Shown: positions 27,252 through 35,582 of the stretch, in pieces
Numbering within the stretch: the stretch's first letter is position 1
Layout of the letters: the number at the start of each line of letters is the position of its first letter
Source of the DNA: BPGX01 sp037447455
GTDB lineage: Bacteria; Bacteroidota; Bacteroidia; B-17B0; Aurantibacillaceae
NCBI GenBank assembly: GCA_037447455.1
Contig: JBBIGQ010000001.1
Coordinates: 1-64,000, forward strand
Length of the DNA: 64,000 nt
Direction: 5' to 3'
The notes under the pieces: generated by a model
The model's input: only the letters and a program-made list of their open reading frames with translations
What the model was told of the DNA's origin: nothing
Databases searched by the model: none
Translations under genes and position numbers: made by a program

Positions 27252-28145
27252 TTAATTTGAAAATAATAATGGGCGAAAGTAGAGATTATTCCCTTTCCAT
27301 TCAAGAGCAGGGGCTGGTATTTTAATGAAGTTAATGGTTTTCAAAAGTGTGTTGAGCCAGATTTTTTTTGTTTTAATTTTGGATAGATCCAGATCTATAC
27401 TTAAAAAAAATTGTTGGCATCTTGGTATATTGCTAAAATCATATTCGACGAAATTTCTTTCAAAAACATTACTACGTGCGCCAATTGCTCCATCAATGCT
27501 AGATCCAACTGAAAGACAAAGCCATTCTAATTTTTTTTTCCATTTATAGAATGGTGTAAAGGAAAGCCAATAGGTTTGGCCATTGTAATCTTTTAGTATT
27601 TGTTCTGGAATTTTCTTTCCAAGAAGAGTGGGATTTAAGGCAGCATAATGGGTAGGAAGAAAAGAAAATTTGAGAATAAATAATCTTTCGTGCAATTGTT
27701 GATGTACATAAAAAAGGGCAACGCCCAAAGAATTGGCTGTAAAATCTCCCCACGAGAAGCCCCAGCCCGTGCTGAATCCATCTAAAATCTCAATGTTCAA
27801 CAAGTAAGTAAGTGTTATGGCAGATGCCCATTTATCGGAATGTTTGTAATTTGCCCATTGAAATAAGCGATTGAGATAATATGTTCCGTAAAATGCTGTA
27901 AAAGTGTGCCCGCATTTATCCATTAAAAACCATTCATTGTTGTCATTAAAAAAATGAAAATTGGAAGTTTGATAGGGCTTGTACCAAATTTGATCCAGAT
28001 AAATTAAACTTCCTGTATAAGCAGATGCTGTGAAAAAAGCCGTAAAAAATTTTTGTTTTCTTTGAATTCTAATAGAATCCTGTGCGAAGTTATGTAAGTA
28101 CAAACAGATTATCAAAATAAAAATTGTAACAACTCGCCAAAACAT
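27252..28145 (-). CDS. DUF2279 family membrane/secreted protein (YfiM-like)
   Basis: Protein of 297 aa with an N-terminal signal-type segment ending NFAQ. It carries MDKCGHTFTAFYGTYYL and DGFSTGWGFSWGDFTANSLG, the two conserved blocks of DUF2279, in which the Asp, His and Gly residues alternate with membrane-like stretches. The C-terminal half, with WLSFTPFYKWKKK and repeated aromatic beta-type segments, looks like an outer-membrane-associated domain. Its biological role is not established. It is probably co-transcribed with the MBL hydrolase 10 bases downstream. Confidence 0.8.
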   Translation of the reverse strand: MFWRVVTIFILIICLYLHNFAQDSIRIQRKQKFFTAFFTASAYTGSLIYLDQIWYKPYQTSNFHFFNDNNEWFLMDKCGHTFTAFYGTYYLNRLFQWANYKHSDKWASAITLTYLLNIEILDGFSTGWGFSWGDFTANSLGVALFYVHQQLHERLFILKFSFLPTHYAALNPTLLGKKIPEQILKDYNGQTYWLSFTPFYKWKKKLEWLCLSVGSSIDGAIGARSNVFERNFVEYDFSNIPRCQQFFLSIDLDLSKIKTKKIWLNTLLKTINFIKIPAPALEWKGNNLYFRPLLFSN

Positions 28146-28361
28146 AAGGGGTAAAAATAGGAAAAGAAAATTTTTGTTGCAGATTCAACCTTCCAAGAAA
28201 CGGATGGCTTGACAGTTGAGTTAAAACTTCTTCCTTCAATTTTTTTCAATAAAAATTGATTCGGTAATAAATAATTTAATACGTAAGTTCAATTTATAAG
28301 TTTTACACTTTAAAATGCTTAAAAATATTTAAAAAATTAATTTTACAATACATTTATTACT

Positions 28362-28369
28362 TATATTTG
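28362..28369 (+). promoter_or_regulatory. Promoter -7 element TATATTTG
   Basis: TATATTTG matches TAnnTTTG exactly, 15 bases before the ATG of the small secreted protein. No TTTG is seen at the expected -33 position, so only the -7 half is supported. Confidence 0.4.
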
Positions 28370-28384
28370 CTAAAAATTAAAAAT

Positions 28385-28633
28385 ATGAAAACAATTAAAA
28401 TGTTAGTAGTAGCAGGGGTGATAACTACAATAAGTGCGTATGCACAAGATGGAGGTAAACAACAACCTAAAAAAGAAGAAACAAAATCAAAAGATGCCCC
28501 CAAACAAGAAATTACTATTAAACAAAAATCTTCTAACGTAAAAACACAGACAAATGCTTCTTCCAGCAAGGAAGCACAACCAGCAGAACCCACTCAAAAG
28601 AAAGAAGAGAAAAAAGCCGTTTTTCCAAAATAA
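28385..28633 (+). CDS. Small secreted Lys/Gln-rich protein, unknown
   Basis: An 82-aa protein starting at ATG 28385, with signal peptide MKTIKMLVVAGVITTISAYA cleaved before Q21. The mature part is about 60 residues, almost wholly Lys, Gln, Ser, Glu, Thr and Pro, with no cysteine and no predicted fold, ending in KKAVFPK. The opposite-strand frame is a shadow. It has its own -7 promoter element 15 bases upstream and a strong terminator 32 bases downstream, so it is a single-gene unit. Such short, disordered periplasmic proteins are common in this phylum and not characterised. The signal peptide and isolated transcription unit support a real gene. Confidence 0.7.
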   Translation: MKTIKMLVVAGVITTISAYAQDGGKQQPKKEETKSKDAPKQEITIKQKSSNVKTQTNASSSKEAQPAEPTQKKEEKKAVFPK

Positions 28634-28664
28634 GTCCAACCTAACAGATGCATTGGTAAGCGTC

Positions 28665-28692
28665 AAAAGCCCCTTTATTGAAGGGGCTTTTT
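28665..28692 (+). terminator. Intrinsic terminator after the small secreted protein gene
   Basis: AAAAGCCCCTT (28665-28675) and AAGGGGCTTTT (28681-28691) form a perfect 11-bp stem with loop TATTG and a T-rich tail. It ends transcription 32 bases beyond the stop codon and before recF. Confidence 0.85.
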
Positions 28693-28744
28693 CATTTTAT
28701 AATGGCTATTGTTTTTCTTTTATTAAATTCATTGCTTTGCAGGG

Positions 28745-29815
28745 ATGTTTCTGAAGCAGTTACATTGTTTATACTTTAAAAATTTAGAAGATAAAGAGTT
28801 TCGTTTTTCTGAAAAATTTGTGGCTATTGTCGGCAATAATGCAACAGGTAAGACGAATGTGTTAGATGCCATTTACTATTTGTCTATGACGAAAAGTTAT
28901 TTTTCTGCAACGGAGGTGCAAAACATTCAGTTCGGTAAAGATTTTTTTGTGATTAATGGAAAGTTTCAGAATAATGGAATGGATTGGGATGTGAGTTGCA
29001 GTGTCAGTAAATCAGATGGGAAGCAGATGTTGTTGAATCAAAAGCCCTATTCAAAAATTATAGATCATATTGGTAAAATACCTGTCGTCATCATAGCCCC
29101 ACAAGATTTGAAATTAATCACTGAATACGCCGATACACGAAGAAAATTTTTGGATGCGTTGATTTCAAAATTTGACAAAGAATATCTGAATGCGCTTCTT
29201 CAATATCATAAAGCACTGCAGCAACGAAATGCGATATTAAAACAAGGCGATATTGCTTATCAGCAGATAGATTTATTAGATGTATATGGCTTGCAGATGG
29301 CACAATATGGAGAGTTGATTTTATCTAAAAGAAAATTGTTTTTTGAAGAAATAAAAGATAAGATAACGAATACCTACACACAATTACAAAAATGTGGAGA
29401 AGTTTTAGAACTTAAGTATGTTTCTACGATTCAAAATGATTTTTTCAAGGAACTGCAAAATGTTATTCCAAAAGACATTCGGCTGGGGTATACTTCTGTG
29501 GGCATTCACAGAGATGATTTTGAGATTGTATTAAGTGCTTATCCGGCAAAAAATTTTGCATCGCAAGGACAACAAAAAACCATTATCATTGCCATGAAGT
29601 GGTTGGAGCTGTTGCATATTTTTCAAAAAACGGGAGTGTGTCCGATAGTATTATTAGACGATGTGTATGATAGAATGGACGAACATCGGCTGCATCAGTT
29701 TGTACATCTATTGAATGCTGATTTTATCAAACAAGTGTTTGTTACAGATACGAATAAGGAACGGATTTCACAATTGTTTCAAACGAGGAATTTGCAGATT
29801 GTTGAGATGTTGTGA
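28745..29815 (+). CDS. recF: DNA replication and repair protein RecF
   Basis: SMC-like ATPase that binds gaps in DNA and, with RecO and RecR, loads RecA. The Walker A motif GNNATGKTNVLD starts at residue 30, the signature-like SQGQQKTIIIAMKWLE lies near residue 278, and the Walker B is VLLDDVYDRMDEHR, with the D-loop directly after. At 356 aa it is standard. Unlike many genomes, dnaA and dnaN are not adjacent. The 3' end lies 112 bases before ccmF. Confidence 0.94.
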   Translation: MFLKQLHCLYFKNLEDKEFRFSEKFVAIVGNNATGKTNVLDAIYYLSMTKSYFSATEVQNIQFGKDFFVINGKFQNNGMDWDVSCSVSKSDGKQMLLNQKPYSKIIDHIGKIPVVIIAPQDLKLITEYADTRRKFLDALISKFDKEYLNALLQYHKALQQRNAILKQGDIAYQQIDLLDVYGLQMAQYGELILSKRKLFFEEIKDKITNTYTQLQKCGEVLELKYVSTIQNDFFKELQNVIPKDIRLGYTSVGIHRDDFEIVLSAYPAKNFASQGQQKTIIIAMKWLELLHIFQKTGVCPIVLLDDVYDRMDEHRLHQFVHLLNADFIKQVFVTDTNKERISQLFQTRNLQIVEML

Positions 29816-29895
29816 TTTTTGGTTGCAATGGTGTAATATAGATGTTATCAAATGTCCTATAAAAATTATTCAGAAAAGAGCATTGTTTAATTGTT

Positions 29896-29903
29896 TAGTT
29901 TTG
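29896..29903 (+). promoter_or_regulatory. Promoter -7 element TAGTTTTG before ccmF
   Basis: TAGTTTTG matches TAnnTTTG exactly, 24 bases before the ccmF start codon. No -33 element is evident, so support is limited to the -7 half. Confidence 0.3.
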
Positions 29904-29927
29904 CAAGCAATCATTATTGTAAGAATT

Positions 29928-32462
29928 ATGGATGAAATTCAATATGTAGGAGAAAGATTATGGGCGGGAGAATTGGGGCATTGGTTAGTTATTTTACTTT
30001 TTGCTTCGTCTTTGTTTAGTGTCGTGGCTTATTGGTTTTCAAAAAAAGATGCGACATTATTAAAAACAGCACGGATGTTTTTGTATATGCATTTCTTTTC
30101 GGTAGCGTCTATATTTATTTTGATGTTATGGATGTTATTTAATCATTATTTTGAATATCAATATGTGTGGCAGCATAGCAATCGTTCAATGGATAAACAA
30201 TTTATTTTATCGTGTTTGTGGGAAGGACAAGAAGGGAGTTTTTTGTTGTGGATTTTTTGGCAAGGGTTGTTGAGTTTAATTTTTTATAGAACGTTGGGAA
30301 AAAAAGAGCCCTTTGTGATGAGTGTGTATATGTTGGTGCAAACATTTTTATCTACTATGATTTTAGGGGTTTATGTGGGTGATGTGAAGATAGGAAGCAG
30401 TATGTTTTTGTTGTTGAGAGAACATCCGAATTTTATGAATTTGCCGTTTTTACAAAATCCGGAGTATTTAAGTACATTAGATGGCAGAGGATTGAATCCA
30501 TTGTTGGCCAATTATTGGATGACGACACATCCACCTACATTGTTTTTAGGATTTTCTTCTACTTTAATACCTTATACATTAGCGTTGTGGGGCTTGTATT
30601 CTAATGAATATTCAAGATGGCAAAAAGAAGGTGTCAAATGGGCATTTTTTTCTGTCTTAGTATTAGGAGCAGGTATTTTGATGGGTGGAGCGTGGGCTTA
30701 TGAAGCATTGAGTTTTGGGGGCTTTTGGGCGTGGGATCCAGTTGAGAATTCTTCGTTAGTACCGTGGCTATTGATTGTAGCCGCAGCGCATTTAATGTTA
30801 TTGAATATCAAAAACAAAGGGAGTTTTTTTTCAACGCATTTTTTTTCATTAGCGGCATTTATATTAGTATTGTATTCTACTTTTTTGACGAGAAGTGGAA
30901 TTTTAGGTAATGCTTCTGTTCACGCTTTTACGGATCTTGGAATGCAAGGGCAATTGCTGATATTTATATTGTTTTTTATAGGATTGAGTGTTTGGATGTT
31001 TTTGAAAGATTTATTATTAAAAAATTTTTATTGGTTGTCATCTGTCATTATGTTGTTTTTTGCGGTGATAAACGAGCAGTATAAGATATTTTTATTAGTG
31101 TGGAGTGTGTTGAGTATTGGTCTGGTGGGCTATACGTATGCAAAGTACTTTTATCAAAAAGAGGAAGAAGATTGGACATCCAAAGAATTCTGGATGTTTT
31201 TAGGCTCGTTGTTGTTATTTATAGCGGGGCTTATTATTACTTATTTTACATCTGTTCCAGTATTTAATAAATTATTCAATACTAATAAAGCTCCTATTAA
31301 ACCAGAAGATTACAATGCGTGGATGATTCCGTTTGCAGCATTGATATTTCTGACAACAGGCGTTTCGCAATATTTAAGGTATTCTAAAACAAATGTTGCC
31401 TCATTGAAAAAATTTTTTCTGAATGATTTTGTCATTTCTTTTATAGTGAGTGTTTTAATCTATTTCATACTTTATTTCAAAGACACAAAAATTTCAGTGT
31501 ATCAACAAATAATGTATACTTTACTTTTATTTTTTTCAATGTATTCTGTGGTTGCGAATGCTCATTATTGGCAAAGTTTTACAAAATTAAATTTAAAGAA
31601 AATTGCTGCTGCATTGTCACATATTGGATTTGCTTTGTTAATAATGGGGGCGTTGATTTCTACATCTAAAAAATATAATTTAATCCCTGTCCGTCTTTCG
31701 GTATTATCGGAGCGTTTGGGCGATAGCTTTGATAAACAAAAAAGCATTGTGCTTACACAAGGAGATACTATTGTTGTAGGAAATTTATTTCTGCAATATG
31801 AAGGAAAAGAGAAAAAAGGGTATAATTATTACTTTAAGGTCAATTATTTCAGAGAAAATAAAAATAAGCAAAAAGAACATTGGTTTACACTGTATCCAAA
31901 AGTTCAGGACAATCCTATTATGGGAAAGGCGGCTGATCCTGATACTCAGCATTTTTTGTGGTATGATATTTATACGCACATTACCTATGCAGATTTATCA
32001 GAAGATAAATTGTCTAAAGAATCTGAATTGCCAACGAATTACAAAGGGCATTTGCACGATACGATATTTTTAAGTAATGCTTTTGTAATTTTAGATTCAT
32101 TATATGCGAATAAAACATATGAAGAGTTTTCAAAAAATCCAGATGAATTAGAAATTACAATAAGATTAAAGGTTGTTGAAGCATCTGGAATGTCTTCGTA
32201 TGTTTATCCCAAGTATTTCATAAAAAATAAAACTGTGGTACCATCAACAGAGAAGTTGGACCATCTTGGATTGGCTTTTACAATTTGGAAGTTGTATCCT
32301 GATACCGAAGAGATAGAAATGGCTGTTACAGAGAAAAAACAAAGCAAAGATTTTATTGTAATGGAAGCGAGTGTTTTTCCGATGATTAATCTCTTGTGGC
32401 TGGGTTGTATTGTGATGTGTGCAGGATTAGTGGTATATTTAGTGCAATCATTAAAGAAATAA
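29928..32462 (+). CDS. ccmF: Cytochrome c heme lyase CcmF/CcsA type
   Basis: Polytopic protein that attaches heme to apocytochrome c on the periplasmic side. LNPLLANYWMTTHPPTLFLG (189-208) and the tryptophan-rich GGFWAWDPVENSSLVPW (264-280) are the hallmarks of the CcmF/CcsA heme-handling family. About 14 hydrophobic segments and a periplasmic domain near residues 600-790 give 844 aa. The upstream frame runs into recF; the ATG at 29928 gives the canonical start. No other ccm genes or cytochromes are adjacent, so ccmF is at the head of an operon-like run with DUF2520, UbiA, maf and a small membrane protein. Confidence 0.85.
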   Translation: MDEIQYVGERLWAGELGHWLVILLFASSLFSVVAYWFSKKDATLLKTARMFLYMHFFSVASIFILMLWMLFNHYFEYQYVWQHSNRSMDKQFILSCLWEGQEGSFLLWIFWQGLLSLIFYRTLGKKEPFVMSVYMLVQTFLSTMILGVYVGDVKIGSSMFLLLREHPNFMNLPFLQNPEYLSTLDGRGLNPLLANYWMTTHPPTLFLGFSSTLIPYTLALWGLYSNEYSRWQKEGVKWAFFSVLVLGAGILMGGAWAYEALSFGGFWAWDPVENSSLVPWLLIVAAAHLMLLNIKNKGSFFSTHFFSLAAFILVLYSTFLTRSGILGNASVHAFTDLGMQGQLLIFILFFIGLSVWMFLKDLLLKNFYWLSSVIMLFFAVINEQYKIFLLVWSVLSIGLVGYTYAKYFYQKEEEDWTSKEFWMFLGSLLLFIAGLIITYFTSVPVFNKLFNTNKAPIKPEDYNAWMIPFAALIFLTTGVSQYLRYSKTNVASLKKFFLNDFVISFIVSVLIYFILYFKDTKISVYQQIMYTLLLFFSMYSVVANAHYWQSFTKLNLKKIAAALSHIGFALLIMGALISTSKKYNLIPVRLSVLSERLGDSFDKQKSIVLTQGDTIVVGNLFLQYEGKEKKGYNYYFKVNYFRENKNKQKEHWFTLYPKVQDNPIMGKAADPDTQHFLWYDIYTHITYADLSEDKLSKESELPTNYKGHLHDTIFLSNAFVILDSLYANKTYEEFSKNPDELEITIRLKVVEASGMSSYVYPKYFIKNKTVVPSTEKLDHLGLAFTIWKLYPDTEEIEMAVTEKKQSKDFIVMEASVFPMINLLWLGCIVMCAGLVVYLVQSLKK

Positions 32463-32463
32463 A

Positions 32464-33264
32464 ATGCGAATTGTCATTGTAGGTTCAGGAAGATTAGGGT
32501 ATCACTTAGCGAAAAGATTGAAAACTTGTAATAAAGAGATATCTGTGGTGAATCGCAAAGAGAATGAGGGGTTACAAAAATTGAAAAACGAAAGTATTCA
32601 AACGGGTGTTAGATGGGAATTATTGAGTATAGCGGATGTTGTTATTTTTTGCATAAAAGATGATAGTATTGAAGAATTAGCTAATCAAGTGAATAGCAGT
32701 ATTAGCAAAGATGCTGTGGTACTTCACACATCTGGAACAATAGAATCAAATGTTTTGAAAAGGTTTAATAATTATGGAGTGTTGTATCCATTGTATTCAT
32801 TTACTTTTGAAGAAAGTGCCATTCAATGGGAGCAAGTGCCTATTTATTATGTTGCTTGTAACGATTTTAGTAGAGAAAAAATTTTGAGTATTGCCAAATG
32901 CTTGAATAATACAATGGTATATCCGATTGATGATGAGCAAAAACGAATGATACATTTATTAGCAGTATTTTCAAATAATTTTACAACGGCATTGAGTCAT
33001 TGTATTTATACTTTAGCAAAAGATAAAAAAATAGATGGGTTTGATGTTTACAATCAAATGATTGATTTTGCCTTACAAAGTTTGCGTAGATTAAAAAGTA
33101 CGAATCCTGCCTTTCATCAGACAGGACCTGCGATTCGTGGCGATGAAAAAACAATTTCTAAACATTTAGAATACTTGAAAGATTATCCTGAGATTCTATC
33201 TATTTATCAAAGTTTTACAGAATACATTTCAAAAGTGATAATTAATGAAAGAAAAAAAAAGTAA
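32464..33264 (+). CDS. Rossmann-fold DUF2520 oxidoreductase-like protein
   Basis: A 266-aa protein with an N-terminal Rossmann domain (IVIVGSGRLGYHLAKRL at 3-19; DVVIFCIKDDSIEELA; HTSGTIESNVL) and a C-terminal helical DUF2520 domain with LAVFSNNFTTALSH. The fold is that of F420/NADP-type dehydrogenases such as pyrroline carboxylate reductase, but the reaction is not known. It starts 1 base after ccmF and overlaps the UbiA gene by 20 bases. In related Bacteroidota I expect a KdsC-type phosphatase gene between this and the UbiA gene; it is missing here. Confidence 0.85.
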   Translation: MRIVIVGSGRLGYHLAKRLKTCNKEISVVNRKENEGLQKLKNESIQTGVRWELLSIADVVIFCIKDDSIEELANQVNSSISKDAVVLHTSGTIESNVLKRFNNYGVLYPLYSFTFEESAIQWEQVPIYYVACNDFSREKILSIAKCLNNTMVYPIDDEQKRMIHLLAVFSNNFTTALSHCIYTLAKDKKIDGFDVYNQMIDFALQSLRRLKSTNPAFHQTGPAIRGDEKTISKHLEYLKDYPEILSIYQSFTEYISKVIINERKKK

Positions 33265-34156
33265 ATACACATTGCTTTATTCGTTTGCAAAACTTATCAG
33301 AATAGAAAATTTGCTGATGATTGCTTTGGTGTTGTATGTAGCTAATGAGTACATTGTTCGTAAAGAAGGAGTGGGATTGCCGTTGAATTATTTAATTATC
33401 TTGATAGCAAGCACAGCACTTATTGCAGCGGGTGGTTATGTGATTAACGATTATTTTGATTTAAAGATTGATAGAATTAATCGTCCTGATGATGTGATTT
33501 TAGAAAGAAGTATTCATAGAAAAGCAGCAATTTTGTGGCATTTGTTTTTTTCATTGATGGGCTTGTTGGGTGGATTGTATCTTGGAATAAAAGTAGGACA
33601 TATTTCTTTGGCGATTGTTCAATTGGCTTCAATCATTTTGTTGATAGTATATTCAAATGTATTAAAGAAAATTTTTATTGCAGGGAATTTATCTATTGCC
33701 TTGTTGACGGGCTTATTGCCTTTGTTGCCTTATTTTTATGTCAATGCGATGTATCCACAGATGACCATACTTACTTTGAATGCTTTGTTATCGTTAAGTG
33801 CCTTTGCGTTTTTTACAACACTTATTCGGGAGTTGATAAAAGATATTCAGGATATGGAAGGTGATAAAGAAGGCGGGCGAAAAACTATACCTGTGATTTG
33901 GGGCGTATTACCTTCTAAAATCATTGTTTTCTTTTTGTTAGTACTACTCATGATTTTTTTAATACCTTTTAATGTATATTATGCTTTGAAAAATAATTAT
34001 TCAGCCATTGTTTACAATGTTGTTTTATTGATAATTCCATCCATTGGTTTGATAGTATTAAACATATTCATAAAAGATATTAAGCAATATCGTTGGTTAT
34101 CATTATTAATGAAGTTGATAATGATAGCAGGAGTGGTGTTTTATTATGTTTTTTAA
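33245..34156 (+). CDS. UbiA-type prenyltransferase (geranylgeranylglycerol-phosphate type)
   Basis: Membrane prenyltransferase of 303 aa with about nine hydrophobic segments. The two aspartate-rich motifs are NDYFDLKIDRINRPDD at residues 68-83, where the first is N/DxxxD, and ELIKDIQDMEGDKEGGRKTIP near 196-216. UbiA homologues in this operon position are often annotated as geranylgeranylglycerol-phosphate geranylgeranyltransferases by homology to the archaeal enzyme, but the acceptor in Bacteroidota is not established. It overlaps DUF2520 by 20 bases, and maf starts 10 bases after its stop. Confidence 0.85.
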   Translation: MKEKKSKYTLLYSFAKLIRIENLLMIALVLYVANEYIVRKEGVGLPLNYLIILIASTALIAAGGYVINDYFDLKIDRINRPDDVILERSIHRKAAILWHLFFSLMGLLGGLYLGIKVGHISLAIVQLASIILLIVYSNVLKKIFIAGNLSIALLTGLLPLLPYFYVNAMYPQMTILTLNALLSLSAFAFFTTLIRELIKDIQDMEGDKEGGRKTIPVIWGVLPSKIIVFFLLVLLMIFLIPFNVYYALKNNYSAIVYNVVLLIIPSIGLIVLNIFIKDIKQYRWLSLLMKLIMIAGVVFYYVF

Positions 34157-34166
34157 TTTTAATGAT

Positions 34167-34742
34167 ATGTTGAAATTGAAATATAAAATTATACTTGGGT
34201 CGCAGTCACCAAGAAGAAGAGAATTAATGAAGATGCTGGATATTCCTTTTGAAAGCAGGTCATTAAATGTAGATGAAATTTTTCCTTATGATCTGCAGGA
34301 AGAGGAAATTGCAGAGTATTTGGCAGAGAAAAAATCATTTGGATATTCTTTGAAAGAAAACGAGTTATTGATTACAGTAGATACAATTGTTTGGATTAAT
34401 CAGCAAGTATTTAATAAACCTAAGGATGTAGAAGATGCTAAACGAATGTTGCGTATGTTGAGCAACAATGTTCACAGCGTTTTTACAGGAGTGTGTTTGC
34501 GGACGTTTAATAACAAAGTGGTATTTTCAGATGAGACAAAAGTATATTTCAAAAAACTTACAGAGGAAGAAATTGATTATTACGTTCGGCACTATCAACC
34601 ATTTGACAAGGCGGGGGCTTATGGTGTACAGGAATGGATAGGAGCTGTGGTCATTTCAAAAATAGAAGGTAGTTATTTTAATGTGATGGGATTGCCTGTT
34701 CATCTTTTATATCAACATTTAAAGTTATTTCAATATGTCTAA
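34167..34742 (+). CDS. maf: Maf-family nucleotide pyrophosphatase
   Basis: House-cleaning enzyme that hydrolyses non-canonical nucleoside triphosphates such as dTTP/UTP or modified pyrimidines to monophosphates. ILGSQSPRRRELMKML near the start is the phosphate-binding signature; VDTIVWINQQVFNKPKD and FDKAGAYGVQEW are the other Maf motifs. The ATG at 34167 gives a 191-aa protein that starts with the usual strand; an earlier ATG at 34146 overlaps the UbiA gene. It shares 8 bases with the next gene. The last of the enzyme genes of the ccmF operon-like run. Confidence 0.92.
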   Translation: MLKLKYKIILGSQSPRRRELMKMLDIPFESRSLNVDEIFPYDLQEEEIAEYLAEKKSFGYSLKENELLITVDTIVWINQQVFNKPKDVEDAKRMLRMLSNNVHSVFTGVCLRTFNNKVVFSDETKVYFKKLTEEEIDYYVRHYQPFDKAGAYGVQEWIGAVVISKIEGSYFNVMGLPVHLLYQHLKLFQYV

Positions 34743-35064
34743 AACACGTTTTTACGAAAATCTGCATATAGTTTTTTGGCTCATAAAAGATTTAAGTTGG
34801 GTGATGATCTGGAAGCTGCTTGGTATAGCGATGATTATTCCAACTGTTGGATTTGCTGTTTGGTTTTGCATAAAAACAGTTCAGGAACGGGAATTTTATG
34901 TGTATGTGGCCACATTGTTCTGGATATTGGCCAATGCGTTTTGGATGCTTTTGGAATTTTTTCAGAAAGAAGAATATAAATTTATCTCTGCGATATTATT
35001 TGTGATTGGATTAGTTAATGCTGGGTATTATGTGTATTTAGAAGCACGGGATTTTAGAAAATAA
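34735..35064 (+). CDS. Small three-helix membrane protein, unknown
   Basis: A 109-aa protein overlapping maf by 8 bases, which favours translational coupling. Hydrophobic segments lie at about 25-47, 55-72 and 82-98, and the ends are charged. I do not recognise a family. It is the last gene of the run that starts with ccmF. Confidence 0.65.
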   Translation: MSKTRFYENLHIVFWLIKDLSWVMIWKLLGIAMIIPTVGFAVWFCIKTVQEREFYVYVATLFWILANAFWMLLEFFQKEEYKFISAILFVIGLVNAGYYVYLEARDFRK

Positions 35065-35096
35065 AAAAGTGTTGCACGCTAAAATGTACAACACTT
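35062..35096 (-). terminator. Intrinsic terminator for minus-strand transcription
   Basis: On the minus strand AAGTGTTGTAC and GTGCAACACTT pair over 11 bp with one G-U wobble and an 8-base loop, followed by TTTTTTAT. It lies 35 bases beyond the stop codon of the orphan T9SS-tail frame, supporting real transcription from that side. The plus orientation lacks a T-run. Confidence 0.6.
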
Positions 35097-35130
35097 CTGA
35101 AGAGCAATGAGTAAAATTGATTAGATATTG

Positions 35131-35430
35131 TTATTCTTTTTGTAAGATAATTTTTTGATTGTCTATAGATTTATCGGAATAGATTTTAATAAAATAAACA
35201 CCGTTTGGTAAGTGATAGAGATTAATATTCTTATCAGGGTGCATTATTTCAAACACCTTGTTACCCAATGCGTCATAACATTCTATTTTATCAATAGAAG
35301 ATGCAGAAGGTATATGAAGTTTATCTTTTACTGGATTAGGATAAAGCGTAAATTGGTTATTTAGATTAAAGGTTGGACTATAAAGGCAAGCATCTGCGTA
35401 AATATAAAAATAAGCAGATGCAAAAAACAA
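35131..35430 (-). pseudogene. Orphan T9SS type A sorting domain, 5'-truncated gene
   Basis: The frame encodes QFTLYPNPVKDKLHI, YDALGNKVFEI, LYHLPNGVYFIKI and a C-terminal KIILQKE, the complete C-terminal sorting domain that directs proteins to type IX secretion and cell-surface anchoring. Everything before it is missing: only about 20 residues precede the domain and the sole start is a TTG, preceded by an in-frame TGA at 35440. The other frames upstream are full of stops. A terminator follows 35 bases downstream. The simplest reading is the leftover 3' end of a larger surface protein gene; a stand-alone secreted tail is possible but unlikely. Confidence 0.65.
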
Positions 35431-35433
35431 ATT

Positions 35434-35485
35434 TTTCGCTCAATGAAAGTTACACTTCACTCAAAAAATTATGTTCTTCACTCAA
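35434..35485 (+). repeat. Three direct repeats with exact 21-bp period
   Basis: TTTCGCTCAA (35434-35443), CTTCACTCAA (35455-35464) and CTTCACTCAA (35476-35485) start exactly 21 bases apart, two helical turns. They lie 98-149 bases before the start of the large PD40 gene. Regular spacing suggests binding of a regulator on one face of DNA, but chance or simple duplication cannot be excluded. Confidence 0.45.
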
Positions 35486-35535
35486 TCGTCTTTGATTGTA
35501 ATAAAGGATTCTTAATTAAACTTATCGTTTAATAA

Positions 35536-35568
35536 TTGAATTTTGTCGTAAAAAATTACTTATACTTG
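35536..35568 (+). promoter_or_regulatory. Candidate promoter (TTG, N22, TATACTTG)
   Basis: TATACTTG at 35561-35568 matches TAnnTTTG in seven of eight positions, and TTG at 35536-35538 lies 22 bases upstream, just inside the 17-23 range accepted for Bacteroidota promoters. It is 15 bases before the ATG at 35583. Confidence 0.35.
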
Positions 35569-35582
35569 CGAAAAAATTTTTT

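Noticed and set aside
28357..28593. 78-aa minus frame over the small secreted protein
   Set aside because: The plus frame has a signal peptide, a promoter element and a terminator; the minus one is its shadow.
29715..29927. Upstream extension of the ccmF frame into recF
   Set aside because: The extension is read out of frame through the recF end; a standard family start is at 29928.
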